Notes: generated by a model from the sequence alone, not told the origin. A DNA stretch of 64,000 nucleotides from Ohtaekwangia koreensis (GCF_900167975.1 NZ_FUZU01000003.1:558001-622000); one strand, 5' to 3'. Shown: positions 24,427 through 34,162, counted from the first letter of the stretch. Program-made: numbers and translations.

Positions 24427-25800
24427 ATGTCAGCTAACAACTTTTTGAATGATACAATTGTAGCGATGGCTACAGCACAAGGTCTCTCCGCTATAGCAGT
24501 GATCAGGCTTTCAGGTGAAGACGCCATAGCCATTACTCAAAAAGTTTTTCAAGGAAAAAATTTAATAGAGCAACCCTCCCACACAGTGCATTTCGGAACG
24601 CTGCGTGATGGTACTAAATTAATTGACGAAGTATTGGTCACGATCTTTAAGGCACCTAACTCCTTTACAAGAGAAAACAGTACAGAAATTTCGTGTCACG
24701 GTTCTCCGGTTATTGTAAAAGAGATCATTAAAGTTTTATTGAAGCATGGTGCACGATTAGCAGAACCTGGTGAGTTTACCAAGCGCGCTTTTCTCCATGG
24801 CCGCTTTGATCTGGCACAAGCTGAAGCTGTTGCTGATTTAATAAATGCAGAAACTGACAATGCACGTCAGGCTGCGTTGAACCAGATGCGTGGCGGCTTC
24901 TCCAAAGAGATAAATAATCTTCGTGAAGAGTTGATTCACTTTGCATCGCTGATTGAACTTGAACTTGACTTTGGTGAAGAGGACGTTGAGTTCGCTGAGC
25001 GTGATGATTTAAAAAAACTGATCAAGCGCATCCAGACATTCTTACTTTCTTTAATTCAGTCCTTCGACCAAGGCAATGTTATAAAGAACGGTGTGCCTAC
25101 TGTGATTGCTGGAAAACCCAATGCCGGAAAATCTACATTGCTCAATACACTCTTGAATGAAGAGAAAGCCATCGTATCAGATATACCCGGAACAACCCGG
25201 GATGTGATTGAAGATGAAATGGTATTGGGAGGTATAAATTTCCGTTTCATTGATACAGCAGGAATCCGCGAAACACAAGACGTTATCGAAGCGATGGGCG
25301 TTGAGCGCACACGCGACCGAATGAAAAAAGCATCGCTTATAATTTATCTGTTCGATCTCACACAAACTACATTAGAAGAAATTCTGCAGGAAGAAGAAGG
25401 CCTTAAGGCATTAGGTATACCCTATATTAAAGTCGGTAACAAAGTTGATAAAGCCGATGATGCGTTGGTGAATATATTGCAAAATCATGATTTCCTGTTC
25501 ATCAGTGCTGCGAACAAAACAAATATAGGGGAACTGAAAGAAAGGATATTGTCGACATTCGGAATACAGACCGTGAAAACCGGTGACGTAATGGTTACAA
25601 ACCTTCGGCACTATCAAAACTTGCTTCAAACAAACGCGGCCCTGGACCGCGTCCTCGAGAGCATGCACAACGGAGTGACTGGTGATTTCCTTGCCATGGA
25701 CATCCGCCAATCCCTACACTATCTCGGAGAAATAACAGGCACAATCAGCACCGATGATTTGCTCGATAATATATTCTCGAAGTTTTGTATTGGGAAATAA
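24427..25800 (+). CDS. mnmE: tRNA uridine-5-carboxymethylaminomethyl modification GTPase
   Basis: This 457-residue GTPase works with MnmG to modify the wobble uridine of certain tRNAs. An N-terminal formyl-THF-binding domain (1-120; GLSAIAVIRLSG, FTRENSTEISCHG) is followed by a helical part. The inserted G domain has P-loop GKPNAGKSTLLN, switch DIPGTTRD, DTAGIRE and NKVD. The C-terminus ends in the invariant FCIGK motif, whose cysteine is catalytic. Everything needed is present. In other bacteria the last bases of this gene serve as an attachment site (SGI1-type islands), which matters for the downstream sequence here. Confidence 0.97.
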   Translation: MSANNFLNDTIVAMATAQGLSAIAVIRLSGEDAIAITQKVFQGKNLIEQPSHTVHFGTLRDGTKLIDEVLVTIFKAPNSFTRENSTEISCHGSPVIVKEIIKVLLKHGARLAEPGEFTKRAFLHGRFDLAQAEAVADLINAETDNARQAALNQMRGGFSKEINNLREELIHFASLIELELDFGEEDVEFAERDDLKKLIKRIQTFLLSLIQSFDQGNVIKNGVPTVIAGKPNAGKSTLLNTLLNEEKAIVSDIPGTTRDVIEDEMVLGGINFRFIDTAGIRETQDVIEAMGVERTRDRMKKASLIIYLFDLTQTTLEEILQEEEGLKALGIPYIKVGNKVDKADDALVNILQNHDFLFISAANKTNIGELKERILSTFGIQTVKTGDVMVTNLRHYQNLLQTNAALDRVLESMHNGVTGDFLAMDIRQSLHYLGEITGTISTDDLLDNIFSKFCIGK

Positions 25801-25857
25801 GATACAAAAAAAATCCGAACAAAATCCAAATAACAGTTTAATAGTCAATACGTTATA

Positions 25858-25899
25858 AAATAACAGGAAGGATTGCCTTGGCAATCTTTCTGGTTATTT
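25858..25899 (+). terminator. Long imperfect hairpin downstream of mnmE
   Basis: AATAACAGGAAGGATTGCC pairs with GGCAATCTTTCTGGTTATT around a TT loop, with two mismatches and a wobble pair. After a short spacer (TCGGG) comes TCTTTTTTG. It is a plausible terminator 57 bases past the mnmE stop, longer than the others in this window. Confidence 0.6.
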
Positions 25900-25982
25900 C
25901 GGGTCTTTTTTGTTGCTAGTTTGTTACTCGACCTTCTGAGCACTATACGCGCAACAAAAATTAAGGGTCACCGGGGAGCTGA

Positions 25983-26038
25983 TGTCAGATGCTGACACTC
26001 CCTGACACAGTTAGACACACTTAGACACGTATAGACAC
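25983..26038. repeat. Five GACAC units at exact 10-bp spacing, with a palindrome at one end
   Basis: GACAC occurs at 25994, 26004, 26014, 26024 and 26034, each preceded by (T/C)TA, CTG or ATA-like bases. The 10-bp step puts all copies on the same DNA face. The first copy overlaps the palindrome TGTCAG-ATG-CTGACA (25983-25997). This is the pattern of a protein-binding array such as excisionase or iteron sites. It lies between mnmE and an excisionase-like reading frame. Confidence 0.6.
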
Positions 26039-26070
26039 ATGAGCTCGAACATTAAAAGCACTACAAGCAG

Positions 26071-26394
26071 TTGTTGCTCGAACAGAATCTTGGCCAGGAA
26101 AATATTAAAGTCTCTCCTCTTGAGACTTTAAGGAATGCATCGCAGGAATACTTCGAAGTAAACGAGGCCGCCTCCATCATGCGAATCAGCAGACGGACTT
26201 TATACCGACTGATCTCACTCAAAAAAATTAAAAAGAAAAAAATGCTTTCCAGAACAGTGATCCTGAAGGATGACATCAAATCATTTTTTACTAAGCAATA
26301 TATATCTATTGGCATATATACCGATATAGATTGTGCCTTGAAAACCCGGACACATTATTTTTGGCATATAATTCAACATTTGCCATGTGCTTGA
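26071..26394 (+). CDS. Excisionase-like helix-turn-helix protein, possibly a remnant
   Basis: The frame begins with TTG codons (26071 or 26074) and encodes up to 107 residues. Residues 26-72 (YFEVNEAASIMRISRRTLYRLISLKKIKKKKMLSRTVILKDDIKSFF) match the MerR-like 'excisionase' HTH common beside integrases of Bacteroidota elements. There is no in-frame ATG before the domain, and a stop lies at 26053. The C-terminal 30 residues look unlike the family. No integrase is adjacent. It could be a decayed recombination directionality factor or a small active regulator with a non-ATG start. Confidence 0.5.
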   Translation: MLLEQNLGQENIKVSPLETLRNASQEYFEVNEAASIMRISRRTLYRLISLKKIKKKKMLSRTVILKDDIKSFFTKQYISIGIYTDIDCALKTRTHYFWHIIQHLPCA

Positions 26395-26620
26395 TGGCAA
26401 TAGTACAATTAAATAAAACATACTCTTCACAAGTTACTACCAACTGCGGAAAGGATATTTAAGACAACGACCTCTGTTAGATTTATGCTGTTTTTGATAT
26501 ACTATAAATCAAAACATCAAGAATCTGACATGACCTATCACTCGTCAACTTGTGGTTATTAAACTATGTTTTCGAACTCAACATTAAAAATCCGTCTACC
26601 TGAATTTGTCTACAAATGCT

Positions 26621-27469
26621 TTAATTCATATCATTTTTTATATAATCTACTTCTATCAATACCGGAAAATGATCGGATGGGAATTTACCATTATAGCTAT
26701 CGGTAAGAATTCCATAACGTTTCACGCGAAAGGCGGATGTTAGAAATATATGATCGATCCTGCGATCTGTTTTGCTGGTAATGTCGAAGCTGTTAAAAGT
26801 ACCATTCGGAGTCAGTTTAATCTCAGCAGTGGTATATGCATCTTTCAATATTCCTGACGTATGCAGCAAGGCATAGCTTTCATTGAACTGATCAACATTG
26901 AAATCTCCGGTGAGTACCACGGGTGCGCTACCCGCTATAGTTTTAATCTTGTCCAGGATTAAGCGGGCACTCTCCTTGCGTGCCTGCACACCCCGATGAT
27001 CAAAATGTGTATTGAATACATAGAACTTAAGACCGCTCTTTTTTTCTTCAAACTCTCCCCAGGAGCAAATGCGCGGCAGAGCGGCGTCCCACCCCTTAAC
27101 AGGTTTATCCGTAGTCTCTGCGAGCCAGAACGTTCCCTTCTTTAACAGACGAAATTTATCGGTCTTGAAATATATAGGTGAGAACTCACCTTTCTTATCG
27201 CCATCATCTCTGCCAACTCCTATATAATCATAGCCTGGCAAGTTTTTAGAAAGATCTTCACGTTGATTGAATAAGATTTCCTGTCCTCCAAAAATATCGA
27301 AATCGTAGAAGGCGATCATTTGTATGATCACCGGCAAGCGTTGCTTCCAGGCATTCAAACTATCGCCAGCATTATCGTAGCGCATATTATAGGTTGCAAT
27401 TCGAAACGTCTGTGCATGCACAAATCCTGCTGATAAAACTATAAACAGGCATAGGGTTAACTTCTTCAT
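26621..27469 (-). CDS. Secreted endonuclease/exonuclease/phosphatase-family phosphodiesterase
   Basis: This 282-residue protein has a signal peptide (1-19, ending VHAQ). The EEP fold is intact: RIATYNMRYD (metal-binding Asn), GGQEI (Glu), NTHFDHRG (His/Asp), TGDFNVD (Asp-x-Asn), DRRIDHIF and PSDHFPV (catalytic Asp-His). The family hydrolyses phosphodiester bonds in nucleic acids, sphingomyelin or inositol phosphates. The substrate here is unassigned. It is the last gene of a minus-strand SusC-SusD unit (73 bases after susD), so its product probably works on material captured by that outer-membrane complex. Confidence 0.9.
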   Translation of the reverse strand: MKKLTLCLFIVLSAGFVHAQTFRIATYNMRYDNAGDSLNAWKQRLPVIIQMIAFYDFDIFGGQEILFNQREDLSKNLPGYDYIGVGRDDGDKKGEFSPIYFKTDKFRLLKKGTFWLAETTDKPVKGWDAALPRICSWGEFEEKKSGLKFYVFNTHFDHRGVQARKESARLILDKIKTIAGSAPVVLTGDFNVDQFNESYALLHTSGILKDAYTTAEIKLTPNGTFNSFDITSKTDRRIDHIFLTSAFRVKRYGILTDSYNGKFPSDHFPVLIEVDYIKNDMN

Positions 27470-27542
27470 TTATATAGTTATTTATTTAAGAGTATACTTT
27501 AAATGAAGCGCACGTCTTAACACTGCGTGCGCTCCCAATGCT

Positions 27543-29324
27543 TTAATTAATGTCCCATCCGGGGTTTTGCCCAAGCGCCGGATTCATTAACCGGTCATTC
27601 TCCGGAATCGGATATAAATAATGCTTGTCCTCCCATACCCGCGGTATATTTGTAAGCCACGTGATCTCTCCCGACGTTGTGTTGGACAATCGCTGCGGAT
27701 TTACACCGGAGCTGATCGTAGGCGCAACATTAATATATGTTACACCGGCCACCGGGTTTTGTGGTGGCGTGATATAAAAGCAAACATCAAGCTTACCATC
27801 TTCATTCAGATCCAGCGGCTGGTCAACGGCAGGAACATAAAAGCCATTCCACGTTTGCTCCAGCAATTCACCATGCTTCCAGCGTACAAGATCATAAAAC
27901 CGAAATCCCTCCAACACCAATTCAATACTACGCTCTCTGCGAATCTCCAAAATTACAGGATCCGCTATATCCGGAAAATAATTAGCTTGAAGATAAGTAT
28001 CCACAACGGTAGGCATAGTGGTCAGACCACTGGTGATACCGGCACGCTTTCGTAATGCTCCTATAGTCTTTGTCCAATCTGCATCCGTAAATATACCAAG
28101 CTCTGCTTTTGCCTCGGCAAAGTTCAGTAAAACTTCCGCATAGCGGATAATTGAAATCGAATTATCATTCCGGCTGCCACCATCATAATATGTATCATCC
28201 AAGCACCATTTAATAGGTTGATACCCGGTATAGGTATAGGAAAAAACAGGAGGCGCAACTTCGGTTATACCTGCATTCGTCCGTTTATAGTCTCCCATGC
28301 GAATCGTCTGCTGAAGTCTGCTGTCGCGGGATTTTACTTCCTGCGGAAACGTCATGGTCTCATAGCCGGCTTTGTCGGTAAAGGGAGTGCCATCGATCGT
28401 CAGGTATGTATTGATGAATGTTCGCGTAAAGCTTAGACGTGCGCCATAGGTAGCGCTGGTCCACCACCAGTTCGCATCATTGAAAACACTGAGCGTTGGA
28501 TCGCACAATGCCGCCAGCATAATTTCAGAGCCTACCGGGACTTTAGAGGTAAATAACTGACGATATGATTTGCCAGGGCCCCCTGTTTCATTTATACTGA
28601 AACCCGCTTCATCCATCACAACCTGTGCTGCCGAAGCTGCTTCATTCAACAACGCTTCTGCACCGGGTAAGCCAAGTTCGGTATGATACTTCCGAAATGT
28701 ACCTTCGAATAAACATACTCTCGACTTAAAGGCATACGCTATATATTTCGTAACCAGGCTGCGTGTATTATCGGTAACTGTACGGATGTTGGTCGTTGCG
28801 TAATCCAGGTCGGCCAGAATGGAATCCATCACCACGGTGCGTGAATCACGGCCGCTAAATAATTTGGGATCATCCACATCCATAGGTTTACCGATCCAGG
28901 GTACATCTCCGAATCTTTTTATTTTATCGAAATAAAACCAGGCACGAAAAAAACGGGCTATACCTATATAATGCCGTTGTACATCTGGAGCAATGTTCGG
29001 GTAATTACAATTTTCAATAAAGTAATTTACATTCCGCAGATCTCGCCAATCCCATCCTGAACTCTGGCGCGGCCCGAACGCACCTTCGCGAATGAAATCA
29101 AGGGGTTGACTACGCGCTCCATAATCTGACATCTCATCACCGCGATGAATGTTATTAGCGGTTGGCAATATATTGTAAAATGAATTAGCATAAAGTTCCA
29201 GTCCCTTCTCACTTCCGAAGACAGCATCTTTGGACGTTGTGGCTTCCGGAAGTTGCTCCAGGTCACAACTGGCCAGGAGTATAATAAACAAGAACAACAA
29301 TCTGGTATATCTTTTCATAAGCAT
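27543..29324 (-). CDS. RagB/SusD-family outer-membrane lipoprotein
   Basis: This 593-residue lipoprotein has lipobox LLASC (Cys about 20) followed by DLEQLPEATTSKDAVFGSEKGLELYANSFYNIL, the usual SusD opening. The TPR-type scaffold includes RHYIGIARFFRAWFYFDKIKRFGDVPWI and the C-terminal RRERSIELVLEGFRFYDLVRWKHGELL. SusD proteins sit as lids on SusC channels and capture ligands at the cell surface. The start may be the second Met (29318). It lies 27 bases downstream of the susC-like gene in the same operon. Confidence 0.93.
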   Translation of the reverse strand: MLMKRYTRLLFLFIILLASCDLEQLPEATTSKDAVFGSEKGLELYANSFYNILPTANNIHRGDEMSDYGARSQPLDFIREGAFGPRQSSGWDWRDLRNVNYFIENCNYPNIAPDVQRHYIGIARFFRAWFYFDKIKRFGDVPWIGKPMDVDDPKLFSGRDSRTVVMDSILADLDYATTNIRTVTDNTRSLVTKYIAYAFKSRVCLFEGTFRKYHTELGLPGAEALLNEAASAAQVVMDEAGFSINETGGPGKSYRQLFTSKVPVGSEIMLAALCDPTLSVFNDANWWWTSATYGARLSFTRTFINTYLTIDGTPFTDKAGYETMTFPQEVKSRDSRLQQTIRMGDYKRTNAGITEVAPPVFSYTYTGYQPIKWCLDDTYYDGGSRNDNSISIIRYAEVLLNFAEAKAELGIFTDADWTKTIGALRKRAGITSGLTTMPTVVDTYLQANYFPDIADPVILEIRRERSIELVLEGFRFYDLVRWKHGELLEQTWNGFYVPAVDQPLDLNEDGKLDVCFYITPPQNPVAGVTYINVAPTISSGVNPQRLSNTTSGEITWLTNIPRVWEDKHYLYPIPENDRLMNPALGQNPGWDIN

Positions 29325-29351
29325 GATTTTTAAAATCTGACGAATGATTTA

Positions 29352-32300
29352 TTAAAGTGTGATGGAAAGCCCGATGGTATAACTCTTCAACATCGGATAG
29401 TTGTTTCCGTTACCGGATGATCCTGTCGTAAGAACTTTATCCGAAGGACCTGTACTTTCAACATCCAGATCACGTGTCACTTTATAGAATGGTGACCACG
29501 AAAACAGGTTTTCACCGGATATATATACCCGTGCACTCTGCATTTTTATCCTTTCCATCAGCGTCTGTGGCAGGTTATATCCGATCTGTATATTTTTCAA
29601 ACGGAGGTATGCTATATTTTGGAGATACTTCGTTTGCTTTACCCCTAGTTCTCTGGATGTGCTTTGTGCAGTATATCCACGCAGGCGTGGAAAATATGCA
29701 TTTGGATTTTCTTCTGTCCAGTAATTACCGAGCATCGATTCAGGCATACTGTTATACGGACGGTTATAAGGTCCCCAGAAATAATCAGCTTCCGCACCAG
29801 GCCACCAGTCTTGCTTGCCAACGCCCTGAAAGAATGCAGAGAAGAAAAAGTTATTCCAGTCTGCTCCAAACATCGCCCCATAGGTATACCGTGGTGAGGT
29901 GTTCCCTATAATTACCATATCGCCCGGATCATTAACCGTATTGGCACCGTTGTCTATAATGGTGCGACCGTTGGCAGCAATTTTGCCATCGATATCCTTG
30001 AACTTGATATCACCGGGAAGGATTTGTCCGGAGTTTGAAGCTTTGATCAGGCTTTGATCTGCATGTGCATCGATATCTTCCTTCGAAGTGAAAAACCCTT
30101 CGGTAACATATCCCCATACCTCTCCGATCTTTTGACCTTCGTAGTAATCGCTGAGTTTTTTATCCGGGTTATTATACCGTAGAATTTCAGATTGATTATC
30201 AGCCAGTGTCAGTCGAACAGTATAGTTAAATGGTTTGGACGCCAGTGAGATTTCATCTGCCCAGCCCAATACAATTTCCCATCCGGTAGTTTTCAGATCA
30301 GCATAGTTTCCTTTGGGAACATCGGTACCAAACACGGCAGGCAACGTCATGCCTACTGTAAACATGTCGGTTGTCTTCCGTATATAGGCATCTGCGCTCA
30401 GGGTTAATCTTCCGGATAACATGCCGAGGTCAAGTCCTATATTTTGAGTAGTTGATGTTTCCCAGGTGAGTCCGTCCGGTAATACTCCCGGCTGACTGGT
30501 ATACTGCGGCTTCACTCCATTCAATATCAAGCTTGATTGCGATACGGCAAATTTTTCCTGGAATGCGTAGGATGCTATACTTCCATTTCCGAGTGACCCA
30601 TATGATCCGCGCAACTTCAGGTCGGAGATAAATCTTTTGGATACATTCCAGAATGATTCATTGGAAATGCGCCAGCCGGCCGATACCGATGGAAAGAATG
30701 CGTACCGCTCATTGGCCGGAAACTTCGAAGAACCATCGTACCGTCCATTGACCTCGAGTAAATACTTATCATTATATATATAATTCAACCGGAAGAAGCC
30801 ACCCAGTATATTCCATTTCTCCCAGCCACCCACGGTAGTGATCGATTGACCAAGTGCCAGGTTTATATCCTGTGCATCTTCATATATAAGGCCATTGCGT
30901 TGTGCCGATAAACCTTTATAGGTTGACTGCTCATAGTTATACCCGGCCATAGCCTTTACATAATGCTTCGCCTGAAATGTATTCTCATACTCAATGTAAA
31001 AGTTGGTAGCCAGGTATTGCGTTTCATTATAGGCATCTTTAAGATCATTGGTATTTGTGCCTACATATTCAATCACACCAGGTCTTCTGCTATAGGGCAC
31101 AGGTGTGCGTACCGTCTTTTGATTATCGTCTGTATCCTGAAATGTAAAGTTCCCTTTTACACTGAACTTATCATTCAGGAAATCGGCTGTAAAAGAAGTG
31201 GTGTTACGCAGCACGCGGTTTTGCATATCGATTCCATTTTTGCCATACCAATAATCGCCAACGGTATAGGCAGCGGAATAGGTTAACGTTCCATCCGGAT
31301 TAAACATCGGTGACATGGCGTGCCCTTCATCTGCCAGGTTTCGCCATATACCACCACCCTCTCCTACGTTCAGCGGATTGTGATAATTCATGGTAGAAAA
31401 CTGTGCATTGTTTTCAAGTTGCAACCACGGACGAATCTGTATAGAGCCCTTCGCACGAAAGTTATACATCTTGTAGTCATCAGAATTATAGCGGAACAAT
31501 CCCTTCTGATCAAAGTATCTTCCCGTTACATAGAATGAAGTTTTATCACCGCTACCGGAAACCGTAACATTGTGCTCCATGGCACTGGTAGATTTCTTAT
31601 ACAGTTCTTTATACCAATCCGTGCTGCCATAATATATATACTCACCTGTAGGACCAACTTCTACGCGCGGCAAACTTGGATCTTCAGATCTTCTTTTCAA
31701 TTCAGCCAGATACGCAGGAGAAAACTTCAATGTCTTGTTTACATTCTGCGGGGTCTGTGAGTAATCATTCCATGCCGTCCACGCTTCATTGAATACCGAT
31801 GCCCATGTATAGCCATCCGTTACCAGGTCTGGCACAGCCGTTGGTTTCTTGATTGAATAGTTGGCAGAATAATCAACCGTCATTCTATCTTTAGCAGGTT
31901 TCTTGGTGGTAATCAATACCACACCAAAAGCACCACGTGCGCCATAGATCGCGGCAGACGCTGCATCTTTAAGCACCGATACACTCGTGATGTCGCGCGG
32001 GTTTATCAACCTCGGATCACCTTCAACACCATCAATCAAAATCAACGCGCTTCCACCTTGTCCAATGGACGTGGTGCCCCGAATGTTATAGCTTGGTGAT
32101 TGTATAGGTTTACCATCTTCCAGGCGGATGTTCAGGTTTGGTATCATACCCTGCAGCCCTTGCGTTAGATTGGGCATAGGTCTGTTTTCAAATACTTCGC
32201 TCGTCACCTGGTCAACAGCACCGGTCATATTTACTTTCTTTTGTGTGCCATATCCTACCACAACAATTTCCTCAAGCGATTTTGAATCGGGTGCAAGTTG

Positions 32301-32900
32301 AATATCGATCGTGGTTTGCTCACCTATAGCACGCTCTACGGTTTTATACCCGATAAAGCTGAACTGAATGGTTGAACCTTCGGGGGCATCTAAAGTATAT
32401 ATACCGTTGATGTCAGTTGACGTTCCGGTAGCGGTACCTTTAACAAGTACATTTACTCCGGGGATAGCCTCACCGGTACCAGCGTCCGTTACTTTTCCCT
32501 GAACCGTTTTAACAATCACTGGAGCAACTTCCTTATCGGCAACGATTTTCCGGGAAACAATAATGTTATAGTTAATCTGCTTGAATTGCAGTTCGCTATT
32601 CCTGGATATCTCCAGGAGTATATCTGCCACTGTAACATCAGGTTTATAAAACGAGAATTTACCTTTAACCTTCCGGATCGAACTTTGATAAACAAATACG
32701 TAATCTGTTTTATCCTCGATGGCAGAAAAGATCTCTGTGATTCCCGCATTCTTAAGGTCAATAGAGATTCTTACCTCGCGAATGTTCTGTCCGTGAGAAG
32801 GTGCCGCAAGCAAAAACTGTATGGCGAGACACTGCCATATAAAAACATAGACTATTTGTTTTGACGCGAACATCAATATTTTGAGTAATTTCAAGCTCAT
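29352..32900 (-). CDS. SusC/RagA-family TonB-dependent receptor with STN signalling domain
   Basis: The start at 32900 gives a conventional signal peptide for about 1,182 residues. An upstream ATG at 32942 would add 14 residues. The order is: STN domain (about 40-110; ISIDLKNAGITEIFSAIEDKTDYVFVYQ), carboxypeptidase-regulatory-like domain (VQGKVTDAGTGEAIPGVNVLVKGTATGT), TonB box/SusC signature SLEEIVVVGYGTQKK, plug with ASAAIYGARGAFGVVLITTKK, then a large barrel ending GLSITL. The STN domain means this receptor signals to the FecR anti-sigma factor encoded just upstream when its ligand binds. Confidence 0.95.
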   Translation of the reverse strand: MSLKLLKILMFASKQIVYVFIWQCLAIQFLLAAPSHGQNIREVRISIDLKNAGITEIFSAIEDKTDYVFVYQSSIRKVKGKFSFYKPDVTVADILLEISRNSELQFKQINYNIIVSRKIVADKEVAPVIVKTVQGKVTDAGTGEAIPGVNVLVKGTATGTSTDINGIYTLDAPEGSTIQFSFIGYKTVERAIGEQTTIDIQLAPDSKSLEEIVVVGYGTQKKVNMTGAVDQVTSEVFENRPMPNLTQGLQGMIPNLNIRLEDGKPIQSPSYNIRGTTSIGQGGSALILIDGVEGDPRLINPRDITSVSVLKDAASAAIYGARGAFGVVLITTKKPAKDRMTVDYSANYSIKKPTAVPDLVTDGYTWASVFNEAWTAWNDYSQTPQNVNKTLKFSPAYLAELKRRSEDPSLPRVEVGPTGEYIYYGSTDWYKELYKKSTSAMEHNVTVSGSGDKTSFYVTGRYFDQKGLFRYNSDDYKMYNFRAKGSIQIRPWLQLENNAQFSTMNYHNPLNVGEGGGIWRNLADEGHAMSPMFNPDGTLTYSAAYTVGDYWYGKNGIDMQNRVLRNTTSFTADFLNDKFSVKGNFTFQDTDDNQKTVRTPVPYSRRPGVIEYVGTNTNDLKDAYNETQYLATNFYIEYENTFQAKHYVKAMAGYNYEQSTYKGLSAQRNGLIYEDAQDINLALGQSITTVGGWEKWNILGGFFRLNYIYNDKYLLEVNGRYDGSSKFPANERYAFFPSVSAGWRISNESFWNVSKRFISDLKLRGSYGSLGNGSIASYAFQEKFAVSQSSLILNGVKPQYTSQPGVLPDGLTWETSTTQNIGLDLGMLSGRLTLSADAYIRKTTDMFTVGMTLPAVFGTDVPKGNYADLKTTGWEIVLGWADEISLASKPFNYTVRLTLADNQSEILRYNNPDKKLSDYYEGQKIGEVWGYVTEGFFTSKEDIDAHADQSLIKASNSGQILPGDIKFKDIDGKIAANGRTIIDNGANTVNDPGDMVIIGNTSPRYTYGAMFGADWNNFFFSAFFQGVGKQDWWPGAEADYFWGPYNRPYNSMPESMLGNYWTEENPNAYFPRLRGYTAQSTSRELGVKQTKYLQNIAYLRLKNIQIGYNLPQTLMERIKMQSARVYISGENLFSWSPFYKVTRDLDVESTGPSDKVLTTGSSGNGNNYPMLKSYTIGLSITL

Positions 32901-32936
32901 AAGTAGACTATAAAGGTTTACAAATCTTTGTGGTCG

Positions 32937-32965
32937 GCCCATCCCTGTTGCCGCAGCGGATGGGC
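32937..32965. other. Stem-loop in the fecR-susC junction (module 1)
   Basis: GCCCATCC pairs with GGATGGGC around a 13-base GC-rich loop. The T-run follows on the plus strand, not on the minus strand that is transcribed here. It therefore looks more like a leader or processing hairpin of susC than a normal terminator. Confidence 0.5.
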
Positions 32966-33043
32966 TTCTTTTTTATACTATAGGCATTTCTTCAGCCGGG
33001 AAGAAACCACCTGATTTATAGAGTCATATTTAAATCATAGGCA

Positions 33044-34036
33044 TCAGGGGTTACAAGGTTTTCCGGATATTATTATTTCACGCTCACTTGCAAAACGGTA
33101 CGTTATACCGTGCATAATTTTCAAGCCCTCCAGTATATTGGTTAGCCTGTCACTTTTATACTTGCCACTGATGGTGCAGTTCTGCAGTGCACCATTTTCG
33201 AGTTCGATCTTTACGTTATACCACCGCTCCAATGTATTCACCAGTTCTTGCACAGAGGTACGATCAAGGTATATAATGTTCTCAGTCCACGCCATATAGC
33301 GCTCTGCCGGTACGTTACGAAACTTCCAATCCATGAGAGCCTCGTCATATTGTATTTGCTGATTAGCTCCTAACACAGCTTCCTCTTTCTTACGAATGCT
33401 TGCAACGTGTACTTTTCCTGTACTGACCGTGATTTCTATGCGCTCATGATGGTATGCGCGAATGTTAAAAGAAGTACCACGCACAGTAGTCAGCAGTCCA
33501 CCGGATGTAACTATAAATGGTTTATCCGGATCCGGCTTTACTTCGAAAAATGCTTCACCATAGAGTGTGATTTCGCGTGTGTCGCCAACAAATTTTTCCG
33601 GAAAAGAAATTGTGCTGCCCGCATTCAGTTTTACAACGGAGCCGTCATCCAACGTAATCGTAGCCCGCTGTCCTAAGTTAGTGGTATGCGTTATATACTT
33701 GATTGTTTCCTTTTTCCCAGTGCGGAAATTATATACAAATAATCCTGCCAGGAGAAGTATACTAACGGATGCCGCTATTTTAAGGAATGAAAACGTGAAT
33801 GATCTGCTCTCCGGAGCCAGGACTTCGTTCTCAGCTTCATCAAGATCAATCGTACGGGTAAGAGATTGGTATATTTCAATTTGGATACGATCCTTATCCG
33901 TCAGTTGCCAGTCCGACCAATACTTTTCATCTTTTTGAAAAGCATTAAAAAACACATCGAAATATTTCTGCTCATCGATTGAGCACTCTCCTTTAACATA
34001 CCGGTCCAGCAGTGCTTTGAATTCTACTTGTGTCAT
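33044..34036 (-). CDS. FecR-family anti-sigma factor (module 1)
   Basis: This 330-residue protein has a cytoplasmic N-terminal sigma-binding region (LLDRYVKGECSIDEQKYFDVFF), one membrane helix (about 84-104) and a periplasmic FecR domain (TTNLGQRATITLDDGSVVKLNAGSTISFPEKFVGDTREITLYGEAFFEVKPDPDKPFIV). A C-terminal DUF4974/STN-contact domain contains TSVQELVNTLERWYNVKIELENGAL. It holds the upstream ECF sigma factor inactive until the STN domain of the SusC-type receptor reports ligand. Gene order sigma-fecR-susC supports that circuit. Confidence 0.94.
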   Translation of the reverse strand: MTQVEFKALLDRYVKGECSIDEQKYFDVFFNAFQKDEKYWSDWQLTDKDRIQIEIYQSLTRTIDLDEAENEVLAPESRSFTFSFLKIAASVSILLLAGLFVYNFRTGKKETIKYITHTTNLGQRATITLDDGSVVKLNAGSTISFPEKFVGDTREITLYGEAFFEVKPDPDKPFIVTSGGLLTTVRGTSFNIRAYHHERIEITVSTGKVHVASIRKKEEAVLGANQQIQYDEALMDWKFRNVPAERYMAWTENIIYLDRTSVQELVNTLERWYNVKIELENGALQNCTISGKYKSDRLTNILEGLKIMHGITYRFASEREIIISGKPCNP

Positions 34037-34162
34037 GCCATTGCGTTATACTCTATAGTATAGGCAAGCCCGCTAAACACGGGGGTAAAATCTTTCAGAA
34101 AAGCACATATAATAAAACAGTAATACGATTAACAGAATGGTAACACAAGGCTTGGAAATACT

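Noticed and set aside
25921-26085. Similar 13-mers TTGTTACTCGACC and TTGTTGCTCGAAC as possible att repeats
   Set aside because: They have two mismatches, are only 150 bp apart, and there is no integrase nearby. Too weak to call attachment sites.
26039-26131. Short ATG frame starting inside the last GACAC unit
   Set aside because: It is only about 30 codons, out of frame with the excisionase-like domain, with no motif.
26838-26990. Possibility that the EEP gene in module 1 is a DNA-damage nuclease such as exonuclease III
   Set aside because: A signal peptide and linkage to SusCD show an exported enzyme, not a cytoplasmic repair nuclease.
33567-33938. 123-codon plus-strand frame opposite fecR
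   Set aside because: It lies wholly antisense to a clear FecR gene with conserved domains, so it is a shadow frame.
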